Below, piece by piece: positions 1-12,830 of a stretch of 64,000 bases of DNA. Location: positions 3,527,090 to 3,591,089 of the forward strand of contig NC_085101.1 of the NCBI RefSeq assembly GCF_963422355.1, written 5' to 3'. Each line of letters opens with the position of its first letter. Position 1 is the first letter of the stretch. The position numbers and the translations under genes were made by a program. Source of the stretch: Corticium candelabrum. Its lineage: Eukaryota; Porifera; Homoscleromorpha; Homosclerophorida; Plakinidae. A model generated the notes under the pieces. That model had not been told where the DNA came from. It ran no database searches and saw only the letters and a list, made by a program, of their open reading frames with translations.

Positions 1-167
1 TGCGGGAATGTTGGTCTTGCGAGTTCGCTGCTTATCCAGTTGCGTTTTTCCGGGACTACATATCGGATGGTTTGACGTAAGGTTTTCAGATATGCTTTCA
101 TTACGCCCAAGCATCCTGCAAATCGTCGCGTAGAAACATGCCTTCAGCGAAAGCCAAAGCCAGGCTT

Positions 168-1345
168 TTCCGCGCAGTCGCTGAGATAAACGAACGTGAA
201 TCACACGAAAAGGAGGAGCTTTTACCGGAATTGCTCCAGCACGAGAAGAGCTTGGTCGCTTTCGAAAATGTCATAGTGACGTGGAACCCAGGATCCGGTT
301 TCATAGCTTGATATAGCTAATCGGATTTTCTAAAGAGCTCGTTAATGTAACTGAGTTTGATACATGAAACGGAGATGAAGCCCTCCACGGAGAGCGCATG
401 ATCACGAAAGCCAGTGAAGCTATTGATGGAAAAAGTGCTGGTGAATAATGTGCCCAGCAATGGCCTGTATGGGGCTTGTCCGCTAAACCTGTACATTCTC
501 CTGCAACGTTTCTTTCTACTGAACTTATTTGCAGGTTTGCGCGAATTGAAACCGATGCAGCAGTGTTCACCACTCTTTGGCGTTTACTCTGACATCTATA
601 GTCTGTGGGAGAAATGGTGTGAGAACTGCCGCACCTGTTTTACTCAACAGTTCATCAAAGCAGTGGCATACAGCTTGTTGACCTCTCCAGACGGGAATGG
701 AGTCCACGTCATGATCAGATTGGCGTGTATTGCTAACACAGTCTATCTGACGGTATACTTTCTAATCATCAAGCAACTCTTTTGTACTATATTGCTCTTC
801 TCACGGTGAACTGGAACATCTAGACGTTGGAAAACAGCAGTGACGTGGACCTACCATTTTCACGAAGTGTAGAGTTGAGTCGTAGTTATATGTGTTGCGT
901 ACTACGTATGACTTGTTTCAATGCTCGGGCTTTGATTGCTACATATTTACACTACCCGCGTACAATGAGTTCATTTCTCAAACTACCGCGCTGCAGATCT
1001 AGATTCGGCGGTGTAATGGTGGCGAAACGGAATGCTGAAAGAAGTCTCGCAGAATATTACATGGCTGAGCTGTCTAGATTCGTACTAGAAGCGAACGATG
1101 ATGTCTACTACATACTTCGCGCAAAACAAGCAAGTGCGTGAAGCGATTCGCGTGTTACTCAATCTACATGCTTAGCTAATCGTATTAGCTTTATTAAGCT
1201 ATGAAAGCGGATCCGGGGTCCCACGTCACTACGACGTTCTCGAAAGCGACCAGGCTCTTCTCGCGCTAGAGCAATTCCGGTAAAAGCTCCTCCTTCTCGT
1301 GTAATTCACGGCCGTTTAGCTCAGCGACTGCATGGAAGAGCCTTC
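168..1345. repeat. Inverted repeat pair, arms about 160 bp
   Basis: Positions about 168-325, read as reverse complement, match about 1180-1345 closely. Both arms contain the string GAGCAATTCCGGTAAAAGCT and the block around CAGCGACTGC. The arms are about 850 bp apart and the second ends just before the reverse-transcriptase remnant at 1369. DIRS-like elements carry inverted terminal or split repeats, so this may be part of that element; the link is inference. Confidence 0.7.
326..1179. other. Spacer between inverted-repeat arms, no recognised gene
   Basis: Short open frames occur here (for example 827-1141, plus strand, ending in an acidic stretch with LEANDDVYYILR). None matches a family I recognise. 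The 827-1141 frame lies upstream of the reverse transcriptase and could be a gag-like remnant, but nothing diagnostic is visible. Confidence 0.3.
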
Positions 1346-1368
1346 CTTGCGAGACTGTACTAGATTAG

Positions 1369-2890
1369 ATGTTGCGTCTTAGCACATTCCGTCTCTTTGG
1401 AACGGGTACCTTGCTAGCAAAGCTCGATATTCAGAGCGTATACAGTCTTAGGCCAGTCCATCCTTCCGACAGATACTTGCTAGGCATCCGCTGGAACGGA
1501 GAAATTTATCTCGATCACGCCTTGCCGTTTGGCGAAAATTCGCTTCCAAGATTTTACCGCTGTTGCTTTGTTTTGCTGTCGATCATGTTTAATCGCAGCT
1601 TAAGCACCGGCATTCACTATCTGGATGATTTTTTGTTCTTTGGTCGGTAAGATGCAGCGACGCAATGTTGCGGTAGCACTGGACACCTGCAACAAGCTAG
1701 GCGTTCTCGTGGCGTGACACAAACTGAAAAGTCCGTCAACGAGTTTTCAGTACCTCGGCTTGGAACTTGACTCAGTACAAGGACTTACTAAGCTTCCCGC
1801 TGAGAAACAACTCGCATACAAGCACAAGTCCGCCGTTGACTCAGCCGTCTTTCATGCACGAACAGAGATCCATGCTGTCGCTGATCGGCATTCTTCAGCA
1901 CAAGGCAGCAGTGGTAAACCTAGGACGCATACTTATTCGCAGGCTTATCGATTAGTCAAATTGAGCTAAACATCTGCATTTTCGCGTCAGCCTCAAAAAA
2001 GAAACGCTATCCGACCTCTACTGGTGGAACATATTTACAGCTGACTGGAATGGTTCGTCTATGCTGCAGCTTCTGAGTCACGCACTGCCAACGGTTACTG
2101 TTCGTTCCGACCCGTCGGGCACGTGAGGGTGCGTCGCAATTTGGTTGAACAATTGCCTACAGTGGGAGTGGAGCGACCTGTGGCGCTCACGGTCAATCGC
2201 AGAAAAGAATTTCTTTCTTAGCTTCTGACCGCAGCGGTGTTGGGTAAGGAATGGCGAGGACATCGGGTCTTGTTTGAATGCGACAACTCTACAGTGATTT
2301 CTGCTCTGTAAAGACGCACCAGCCGCGTTCCGCTGATTAAGCATCTTCCGCGAGCATTATTCTTTGTAGCTGCATATTTTTCCTTTACGTGGCGAACCGT
2401 CCATATTTCGGGGAATGCTAATACTATCGCGGATGCTCTTTTTTGAAACCGTGCTGAAGAAGCGCTTGCTTTGCGTTCACACCTCAAAAGCACTCCTACC
2501 GCTGTTCTGCCAAGGTGCCTGGCTCAATCATGTCGCCGAAAATCGACTGGGACTATCGCGCTTGGAGAACTCTGCTTGTCACTTCTTTCCCTCGTGTTTA
2601 GCGCCTTCCACTACGTGGGTCTATCAATCTAAGCAATCGAGCTACTTGAACTTCTGCAACCAAGTGTTTATTGTTCCTCTCCCTGCGTCTGAGCGCGTGC
2701 TTTGTCTCTCTGCGTCTTATATAGCAGATTGGAAAATAGGTCACAAACCAATCAAGTGCTACTTCTCAGCGGTTCGCCATCTCTATATTCAGTAGGGCTG
2801 CGTCTACACATTCACTGCTCAGCTCAGCCAGCTGTCATAAGTCCTTCGCGGCATTCAACAACTTCAAGGATCTGCTGCGCGACGGCCTCG
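1369..2890 (+). pseudogene. DIRS-type retroelement remnant (RT, RNase H, tyrosine recombinase start)
   Basis: A broken plus-strand polyprotein of a tyrosine-recombinase retrotransposon. At 1369-1650 the translation has reverse-transcriptase features: LAKLDIQSVYSLRPVHPSD, then LPFGENS, then the catalytic HYLDDFLFFG. Around 1760-1955, in shifted frames, are YLGLELDSV and LIGILQHKAAVVNLGR, which follow the RT in DIRS elements. An RNase H-like part follows at about 2200-2440 (KEWRGHRVLFECDNST and the later NANTIADALF). At 2550-2795 the pattern STTWVYQSKQSSYLNFC, PLPASERVLCL and KCYFSAVRHLYI is the N-terminal core-binding region of DIRS/Crypton tyrosine recombinases. Similarity continues weakly to about 2890, and the catalytic Arg-His-Arg-Tyr half is not seen. 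Several frameshifts and stops make it non-functional. The order RT, RNase H, recombinase separates it from gypsy-type elements. Confidence 0.8.
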
Positions 2891-3543
2891 GTTCAGAGGC
2901 GTCGCGTGGGCACAGAAAGTGGTGGGGCTGACTCGCTGCTGAGACTTCGGCTCCTGTCTTTGATATTGAAAAAGGAAAACGCTCCCAAAAAGTGGTGGGG
3001 CTTAAAAGGATCGTATATTCTATTTGGGCAGTCGTGATACAGATATTGAATTCGTAATATCCTGGCAAATGCGTCGTAATCTTGTAGTATTTGTCTCATT
3101 CCCGTTGTAAAATATTGTAGCATGAACGTTAAGCCTTTGTCTAATACTGATAACTCTGCTGTTGATACGGTACAATTAGAAAGTTTTACTACCTTGGAGT
3201 CCACAGGTGGCCGGCGTATGATGTATTGAAGCCAGGTCCTGCGGGCATGTGACCTGTTGCATATCCGTAAGGGTGAGCTAGGTAGTCCATGGTTGGTAGA
3301 GTTGTTGTGGCCGGCATTGTTGATTGTACCGTACCGACGGGTATTGCTGTGGTACCGGCCGATGCGATACCGGTACGCATGGTGGTACCGCAGTCGGGAT
3401 CGGTACCGGTTGTTGACTGAATCTCGCCGCCCTATCTAAAGAATGATTTTGAAGATAGTCGTTGCCGTCCTTGTCGACCGAAAAGTTAACTCGTTTTCCA
3501 TTGTCGCTTACGGTCCTCGTCGAGTCTCGAGTATGATCACTAG
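2891..3543. other. Spacer 3' of sushi gene, no supported gene
   Basis: A minus-strand frame at 3189-3420 is rich in Thr, Pro, Gly and Ala (it contains IPVGTVQSTMPATTTLP and HPYGYATGHMPAGPG) and could be a 3' exon. The sushi gene upstream already ends in a stop, and this frame lies outside the duplicated block, so there is no second copy to test it. Nothing else is recognised. Confidence 0.25.
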
Positions 3544-3593
3544 ACTTTTGGAAATGAAATCTCGAAACGTTACCAAGCTATAGCTACAAATCT

Positions 3594-3765
3594 TCATGCA
3601 TCTACCACAACAAGCACACGCCCTGGAGCAATTAGGAAATGTCCGTAGTAGCACAAAATTAATGTAATAATCTTCAGTGCAACTGAATTGATACTTCGTA
3701 CACACAGCACCACTAATAGATCAATAAGCATAATTAACAAATATATTTTTAATCTGCATGTGTAC
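3594..3765 (-). other. Hydrophobic reading frame 3' of CCP6, conserved in both duplicates
   Basis: On the minus strand just past the CCP6 stop, a frame shifted by one reads a hydrophobic stretch (YLLIMLIDLLVVLCV, then LKIITLILCYYGHFLI) and ends at VLVVVDA. The second copy (42,204-42,360) keeps the frame open with mostly conservative changes. It could be a membrane-anchor exon of an alternative transcript, or chance openness in a young duplicate. No splice path I can see joins it cleanly in copy 1. Confidence 0.3.
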
Positions 3766-5501
<1,736 letters not shown>

Positions 5502-5991
5502 TGGTGGGGTATCACTTGACACGTACGGTAAATCAAAGATGCTGCTCCTCTTTGCAGCACTAGATATATATATAGGCAAAGTGACTTCCACTACAGCAAT
5601 GGCTTTACCGGTACGGGCACTGAGGTCAACTGGATATCCGCACTAGTCCTACCCTATAGTACGTTTCCGTCTTTCTGGATGTCTGGATGGATGGATGTCT
5701 GTAACGCGCCAATCGACACGACGCCGCTCTCGGATCGTCGCGAAATTCGGCGGCTCGATCGAGTTCGGCCGTCCGAGACAAACGGTCGAGTCGGATTTCG
5801 CCCGGATAGCCTCCAACGGCCAGAAACGAGACTTTGGCGGCCTGAAATTAGATGCGTCGGAGTGTTTGTTCAATCAGCCGAGTATGCGGATATGACATGC
5901 GCTCGTCAGCCACTGTACGCCATCCTCTAATTCCCAGAGTGCAAGGTGCGTCCGCTGCAGTAGCAGTGAGCCGGCTCACCGGGTATGTGCA
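5502..5991. other. 5' flank of sushi gene, part of the duplicated block
   Basis: Upstream region of the minus-strand sushi gene, repeated at 44,016-44,525 with few differences. It includes a short TA run and a GC-richer stretch at about 5695-5900 with open frames on both strands. The openness does not match a known family. No promoter motif is clear enough to call. Confidence 0.3.
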
Positions 5992-6385
5992 TCTCTTATT
6001 CTGGATCCTTCGTCCAAACGGGATCCGAAAGATTTCTTGCAAATGGGATCCGAGCCGCTTGCTGATACTGACGGCTTCAACATCTTCATCGATAACAATG
6101 CAACGTCTCTACGCTTACTCTAGCAGTTGTACGGCCGCTCTCTTTACAGCGACGCGGAGGTAGTCATTTGCGTAATGCCTTTAACTGTGCCAATTGCATC
6201 GAAACATGTCACAGATAACTATTTTTTGCAGACTCTAAAAAATAAAAGAAGACAACAGAACAAGTTTAGAGTCCCTGCGTTGTTTCCTCGCTTTACTACA
6301 AAAAGGATCGCGTTTGCACGAAATTTCTTGCAAATGAGATCCGACATGTTGTCCTCTACAAATTGCTTTCCCACTATTTTTTCAC
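5992..6385 (+). repeat. Dispersed repeat, first arm, with short BTB-like coding stretch
   Basis: This segment occurs again inverted at 8475-8890 and directly at about 44,520-44,830. On the plus strand each copy encodes a segment ending in a form of LQQLYGRSLYSDVEVIICKM. It resembles the start of a BTB/POZ domain (leucine-rich helix, then a Ser-Asp-Val strand), but is too short to be sure. A 70-bp motif around AAAATAAAAGAAGACAACA is itself repeated at about 6230-6300 and 6370-6440. It may be a non-autonomous element or scattered exon fragments. Confidence 0.6.
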
Positions 6386-7170
6386 ACTCTAAAAATAAAA
6401 GAAGACAACACAACAAGTTTAGAGTCTTTGCGTTGTTTCCTCCCTTTAATACTAACACGTTCTCGTGAGATCATCTATGCCCCAACTTCCTGCACCGTTC
6501 AATAGTTTTCAAATGAGACCATAGCCTGTTGTTTGCTCATGCACTAAATACCGCTGAAACATTATATATAAGTAATGATGTGCTTGTATGACTGAGGCGT
6601 GCACCAGTGAAATTGCGCTAGAAAAAGGTATCGTACCTACTTCACTATCGCTGCGATTCATGTAATTAGTGTACGTCTACACGCACGATCTAGAAGGCTA
6701 CATCTAAAATTAATTCAGTTATCTACAGTGACAGGGTAATACTTACGGAAATTATGAAAGCTACGTAGCTTCAAAGCAATAGATACTAAGAATTTTAAAC
6801 TTTTTTAGAATTATATTGACTGTGTTCGTAATACAATGCTACCAAGAATAGCATCACAAGATGTCCTCTTCATCTCATTGACATTTGTTTGCGTTGCGTA
6901 TTGCTATGTTATTGTTACAGTAACAGCTACTTGGAGGTTCAAAGTGCAACAATGACATTCAGCTGTCAGAGCAAACTACATGAAAACTCTGTAAATAGAA
7001 ATTACTATTACCTAGCTCAAAATTTTTACGGTTGTTTTACAGCTTTATAGCAAACTTAAGTTGTCTCAAAGATGCCATGAGAGACTATGTAGCTTATGTA
7101 AAGCGATTCAGTTTGTTTGTGTTTACTGGCGTGTGCCGATTTAGACCACCATTGACCAAAGATCTCAGTT
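6386..7170. other. End of duplicated block, then intergenic
   Basis: Similarity to the second copy continues to about 6796 (AATAGATACTAAGAATTTTA) and then stops abruptly. From there to about 11,228 the sequence is absent from the second copy. No gene recognised. Confidence 0.6.
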
Positions 7171-7210
7171 GATGATGATGATGATGATGATGATGATAAT
7201 GATGACGATG

Positions 7211-7260
<50 letters not shown>

Positions 7261-7343
7261 GAAGATGACGATGACTATGACGATGACGATGACGATGACG
7301 GTGACGGTGACGTTGATGGTGATGGTGATGAAGAAGATATGTC
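7171..7343. repeat. (ATG/GAC)n trinucleotide and hexanucleotide repeat
   Basis: A run of GATGAT units passes into GACGATGAC-type units and then GATGGT. The reading frames through it (poly-Met or poly-Asp) are repeat artefacts. Confidence 0.95.
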
Positions 7344-8474
7344 TAACAACTCAGACTATCTCTGATCTTCCATTGTACCCTGCTTCACAATTGGACTCTG
7401 TATATACACACATTACGAGACGAAACGGAAACTATACTGTTTACGTACACTACAAAACTTACTATGGTATACTACCTAGAGGGAAGTTTGACAATTTGAA
7501 ACTAAGAAACCGATAGCAGGCATACAACTCATCTGCTACATATCAACATTTCCTGTTATTGAATACGTCTTTTCATTAGATAGTCACTTGTAACTTGATA
7601 CAATCAATAGGCTCACAGAATTCACTTCTAAAATGATTCTAACACTGACACTTTGAATTTGCTTGCCAAGGTTACTATTGGATCATAGAGGTAAAGGTGT
7701 TTTTGCGAGACTCCCCTTTAAACACCAATATAATATATTTCATTAACATAATACAAAAAATTCTATATATATATACGTCTAAATCTATTTATTAGATATA
7801 AAAATTAATAAGTCTATGGATTCATGTTTAGTGAATAAATATATAAAATCAGATAATGATGTACTTTGTTCTATTAGTGGAGAATATTTTGACATAAGTA
7901 AACAGATTTCTATATTTTTAAATTATTTTACAAACTTGTAATAAACATATAATATAACAGATAATATAAATATTTAAATACCTAAATATATTCCTATTAT
8001 AGGTAACTATAACCTTTCATAAATTTTATGTAATTGGGTGAAATAATATTTTAATTAGATACATTTTCAATTGTTATAATACAGATTTGATGTCGAATAC
8101 TATTGTTTCAATCTATAATTCTATTAAATAAACCATTAACCCATGTTACGTTTTAAATCTTTCATTATTTCTGGTACTTTTAGAGTTTTGTGATGCCTTC
8201 TCTAACTGCTATAGTTGTTATTGAAATGACTTGAGCTATCAAATCTAAATCTATTGCATATAAATAGTCTCTATAGTATAACAACACTTCTGTTTAGTAC
8301 ACCAAATAATTCTTTGCTTTACCTTGATGTAGAACTGTTTTCAAGTGGTTTCTCTTCTCATAGATACTCAATCTGTCACTAATCTATATTCAAATTTTCT
8401 AGCAATGGTGTTCGAGTTATTGATTACCGTACTTATGTTACATATGATGCATTATAGTACATTTTAATGTACTT
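7344..8474. other. AT-rich intergenic stretch
   Basis: Very AT-rich from about 7700 to 8480, with no open frame of note and no recognised RNA or repeat. It lies between the two inverted arms at 5992-6385 and 8475-8890. Confidence 0.6.
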
Positions 8475-8890
8475 ATGCTAAAAAGTTAAAAATCGTTGGA
8501 AAGCGATCTGTAGAAAAGAACACGTTGGATCACATTTGCAAGAAATTTCGTGCAAACGGCATCCTTTTTATCGTACAGCGAGGAAACAACGCAGAAACTC
8601 TAAACTGGTTGCATTGTCTACTTTTAGATTTAGAGTTGCAGAAAACAGTCGGAAAGCGATCTGTGACATGTTTCGGTGCATTTGCACAGTGAAAGGCATT
8701 ATGCAAATGACGACCTAATCGTCGCTGTTAAGAGTGCGGCCGTACAACTGCTAGAGTAAGCGTAGAGACGTTGCATTGTTATCGATGAAGAGGTTGAAGC
8801 GGTCGGTATCAGCAGGCGGCTCGGATCCCATTTCCAAGAAATCTTTCGGATCCCGTTTGCATGAAAGATCCAGAATAAAAGATCCGAAGG
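8475..8890 (-). repeat. Dispersed repeat, inverted second arm
   Basis: Reverse complement of 5992-6385 with modest divergence. The blocks GGATCCCATTTCCAAGAAAT, CGATGAAGAGGTTGAAGC and AAACAACGCAGAAACTCTAA align to their counterparts in order. The BTB-like stretch is on the minus strand here. Confidence 0.8.
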
Positions 8891-9153
8891 GCCGATTTTG
8901 CGTGCGTGCGTCCGTCCGTGTGTCGAGAACGGTGCGTCTTCGAATTCTTTGCCGTAGTTCATGTACACAAAAGATAGATTTCCACCGCCCAGATTTCCAC
9001 CACCCATAGGGCGGGGTAGTTGATGCTGAATACTTGTTACCGACAAAGCGCATTTTATGCGCATTCGCTCAAACCAGATGCGGAAGTGGTTTCAAGTGGA
9101 TTCACTGCGCATTGGTGGCTACATTCCCATTTTTAGTCTCGCGTTGCCAGCTT

Positions 9154-9318
9154 CCATTCCTCCGCGTCATACTTCCCGGCGAAAATGGGTCTGGTGAACA
9201 GCTTTTGATGTCGCCGTGTGTTGCGTAGCCAGACATCAGCTATGTAAAGACCGAACCCAACATAAAAGGTTGATCACCAGACCCACTTGTCGCCAGGAAG
9301 AATGACGCTGTGGAAAGG
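9154..9318. repeat. Fold-back repeat, arms about 45 bp, spacer about 70 bp
   Basis: Positions about 9166-9199 (GCGTCATACTTCCCGGCGAA ... GGGTCTGGTGA) are mirrored by the reverse complement of about 9273-9306, with weaker similarity extending outward. It could form a hairpin and may be a small fold-back element. Confidence 0.7.
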
Positions 9319-9696
9319 GGTCTGTGTACGCGAGACTACATGCACGCGGTACCACACCTACACGCATCTCTTCATGGCAGTAGCTAGGCACCGGTAGATC
9401 TACAAGTGTAAAACATTTTGAGAAAATGATGGGTATGTATGGAAGGATATGTACTTATTCATGCTCATCTCCTACATTACAATCGAGTACTGTGATTGTC
9501 ACACATTAAATTCTCAGACTTGCTTTTTGTGTAATGCCTGCTGAGAAAATGGAAAGTGGTATTTTATTAAATTATTATGCTATTAATTATTTTATATGTG
9601 ATAATTAAGACATCCTACCACCAAAACAAGTTCCACTAACTGCAGTCTAGTTTAGACTGTAAGCATAATAGCGTTTTTGTTGTTGTTTTTGTTGTT

Positions 9697-9703
9697 GTGT
9701 GTG

Positions 9704-9768
<65 letters not shown>

Positions 9769-9790
9769 CTGTGTTTGTGTGTGTGTGACA
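9697..9790. repeat. (TG)n microsatellite
   Basis: A long GT tract preceded by TTGTTG units. The apparent Cys-Val reading frame is an artefact. Confidence 0.95.
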
Positions 9791-10046
9791 TTCTTCATGA
9801 CCCACTACTTAGCTCATTAAAAATGTGTATAATAGCATGCGGCTATTTTGACAATCCTCCAATGACAGAGTGTCTACCAACAACGGTAAACTTGCCGTAT
9901 ATATCTGCAACACCTGATGCCACCAAGTCGGTAATGCTTCAAGAACATGCTTCAGATGTCAGTGGAGAGACTCTCCTCCAACATATTAGTGTCCCAAGCA
10001 GTGCAGGAATTTACACAGTAACTCATCCGTCTGCATTTTCACTCCA

Positions 10047-11975
10047 GGTTGTTCGACATTACCTCATCCGGTAAACGGTGACGTCAACGTTAGAAACTGG
10101 CGTGCCACCTACTTTTGCAAGTTGGGCCATCGTCTTTGAGATGTGAAGTTCGAGTGTGTACTAACTCTAGATGGAGTTGAACGGCACCCCCTTATCGAAT
10201 AGATACCTGCAGTTGTTCAACTATTACAATCTTGTTTATTTACGGACAATCACTAGCTCAATTCAGTTGTCAGTTTGCTTTCTTTGTTGCTACTGCTTTA
10301 TGTTTGTACGTGTCTGTTGGCCAAGCAGATCTCCTCCTAGTAGCGTGCTTGGAAACTTGGCCGCATCCAGGGAGTGGCCAAGTTTGGATAAGGTTGCAAT
10401 GTGCTTTGGACTGACACCAAAAAAGCATCCTGCATGGTGCCCAACCGAAATGATACGCCCACGTGGACACACCTGCACGAGACTAGTTTGAAACTACTTA
10501 TACCTACATAGCACCGCTACAAGCAGACGTAGTACGTATACATACATACATATAGTACATACTCATGTATGATTGTATACAATCGCATGATTGACAAATA
10601 GTGATGCCTTATGTTCAGAGAATCACCGCGCAGTCTCGTTAGTCACACATGACGTCACCATCTGTTTGAGCGCCTTCAAGTCTTAGTGCCAAATTGTTTC
10701 TTACTTGGTGCCCTACACCAGTGTAGCGTCTGGTGTCACTTGTGGCACCATAGCGCCAGTTGGCCACCCTGGCACCCTTGCTCTGTTGTCAGTCTATCCG
10801 TCTATCCTTGTTTCAGCCAACAGTTTAGCAGTTGTTTTCATATCTTTACAACAATTCCATGCACTGACGCAGTTTTTGATTGGTGACTTACCTTATTTTG
10901 GACGGTATTAAATTTTTTGTTGATTTTACAGTGACATGTCCTCAATTGTCACCTCTTGCATTTGGAAGAATCAGTTTACCTTCATCTACAAAATTCGTTG
11001 TCTACGTCTGCAACAGAGAATACAAACTCACTTTCAACGCAATCCGAGTTTGTAGAGGTGGCAGATGGTCAGGCTCAAAACCCCGTTGCGAAAATGGTAA
11101 GACACACACAAAATGAGTATAAAAATGCACTCTATAAGAGCACTTGTTAGTCACTTGCTCAAGATTAAATCGCCCTACCAACGGATTTCTCCAGGTGTCG
11201 TGCGACACGGCAACATATTTATGCGCAGACGGATTCAACCTCGACGGCAACAGGAACAGACGATGTCAGAATGGAATATGGTCTGGTACTCCCCTTCTTA
11301 GGTTAGAAGTAAGCGAGTCGCGTTTCCAGCTCGTCTCTCACCCAAATTAGTGACATAAATGTTTCTCTCTATTTAAAGTTTGTTCAGGACTTCGTGATCC
11401 TGCAAACTGTAATGTCAGGCTGTTAAATAACAACAACATTGCAACATACATCTGCAATTCAGGCTACACACTAGTCGGTAATCGACAAAGAACGTGATCT
11501 GATGGTGACTGGAGTGGGATGCAACCGTCGTGTGTACAGAGTAAGAAAACCTGTTTGAAAACTGACGTGCACGTTCAGTCAACATTAACCTTCCCGTATT
11601 TCAGTTTTGATTCCGTGTCCAAGACTAAGGAACCTCACTAATGGCCGCGTCCAACAGACTCGCCTTCGAGCTGTATACACTTGTAATCAAAGGCGAACAT
11701 GCAACAATGTTGTCTGGAGTGGAAGACAGCCGTCATGCGTTCCAAGTAGATCGACAAATTTATCTTGCGTAACCACGCAAGAGGAGATTAGATCAAAAGT
11801 GGATTTTTGTGATTTTAGATTGCACGAGACTCGATACACCCGAAAAAGACAATGACGACCAGATGAGGAACTTTGGTACCTACTCGTGTAACTGTGGCTG
11901 CCAGCTACGCGGCAGCAGTATGCATACCTGCACAAACGTAAACTGGCTGAGACGAGAGCCTTCATGCATAAGAGG
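10047..11975 (+). pseudogene. Sushi (CCP) exon cluster, decayed, 5' part of sushi-tyrosinase gene
   Basis: At least six plus-strand CCP-like exons follow splice acceptors: about 10047-10130 (CSTLPHPVNGDVNVRNW, then a stop), 10932-11097 (CPQLSPLAFGR ... GGRWSGSKPRC), 11151-11300 (CSRLNRPTNG ... CQNGIWSG), 11380-11540 (CSGLRDPANC ... DGDWSGMQPSC), 11605-11748 (CPRLRNLTNG ... WSGRQPSC) and 11817-11975 (CTRLDTPEKD ... EPSCIRG). A stretch at about 10340-10480 (WPHPGSGQV) may be another. Lesions compared with the copy at 45,205-46,240: a one-base loss before the final Cys of the 11151 exon, a TGA at about 11499 where the other copy has a Cys codon, and an internal deletion in the 11605 exon. It lies head-to-head with the intact minus-strand sushi gene. 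The exons continue into the tyrosinase-like region at 12,032. Confidence 0.75.
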
Positions 11976-12031
11976 CGAGCTGTAGTCACATGACGCTTTG
12001 TAAAATATATCACGATTATTTCCATACATTC

Positions 12032-12830
12032 TAGCATTTGTTTGTGTCGATGGAGACGAATGGGGTGATCGATGCAACCAGCTCTGCACTTGTCTATAAG
12101 AGGTCGGCCTCAGTGCTGCCGTAAAAGAAAGGAAATCGAGTCAAAGACTACGGCAGAGAAACGTCTTTACGTTGACACACTCATCACAGCCTCGACAGAT
12201 GCATGTTATCGCCGGGAATACAAAGATTGTCTAGAAAGTCATAGCTTACAGTTTATTAATGATCTCCAATGTCTGCCACTTGTATGGACTCATATGGAAC
12301 AGAATCCACATAAGAATCCAATTCTTGCCATGGCACCGATGGTTTCTCTTAGAGTACAAAAACTTGTTGAGACACATCAACTGCAATGTGACGGTTCTCT
12401 ACTGGGATTAGAGCCAGTGGGTGAGGAGACCTTTTTCGGCGAGCATCTTGGGCGGCGAAAATCATCACATCGGAAGGAACGGCGCGGAAACGGATGGCTG
12501 TGTCAGAGATGGCAGATTTAGACAGGGTGCTTGGTTTTTTCCTGTTGGAAGTTGTCTCCAGCGTAACTTTGCCAATATGAACGATCCAGAGTTTAGACCT
12601 TCAACGGGTATTGTGGAAATTGCATAATTACTAAACAATTGGCCAAATCAATTCCTACTATTCGAAGGTGGTATTGCGATGAATGTTCATAACGAAATGC
12701 ATTGCCATAAAGGGGGAATTATGTGTAGTGGACGGTTTGCATATGCTCACCAAATATTTCTCCATCACGATATATCGACAAGTTGTGGGCTGACTGGTAA
12801 AAGAAGGGTTCGGGTTTTCGCAATGCTGTT
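12032..12830 (+). pseudogene. Tyrosinase (type-3 copper) domain remnant with VWC-like lead-in
   Basis: After the last CCP exon is a Cys-rich segment (CVDGDEWGDRCNQLCTC) of the von Willebrand C type that precedes the copper domain in some invertebrate tyrosinases. In changing frames there then follow LITASTDACYRREY (start of the tyrosinase fold), GCVRDGRFRQGAW with CLQRNF (the conserved central region of invertebrate tyrosinases), and at about 12,680-12,775 HNEMHCHKGGIMCS with AYAHQIFLHHD, the CuB histidine region. Directly after this a frame shifted by two reads IDKLWADW, the expected continuation, so a frameshift sits at the CuB site. A TAA also interrupts the VWC-like part, where the other copy reads CTCVGGRPQ. 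Tyrosinases oxidise phenols for melanin or tissue cross-linking. This copy cannot encode an enzyme. Confidence 0.75.

Noticed and set aside
414-809. 131-codon open frame on the plus strand
   Set aside because: No motif, and it lies between arms of a repeat next to a dead retroelement.
5649-5930. Open frames on both strands in a GC-richer patch
   Set aside because: Openness on both strands follows from base composition. It is conserved only because the block is duplicated.
7169-7516. Poly-Met open frame
   Set aside because: It reads through a GAT trinucleotide repeat; the non-repeat end has no motif.
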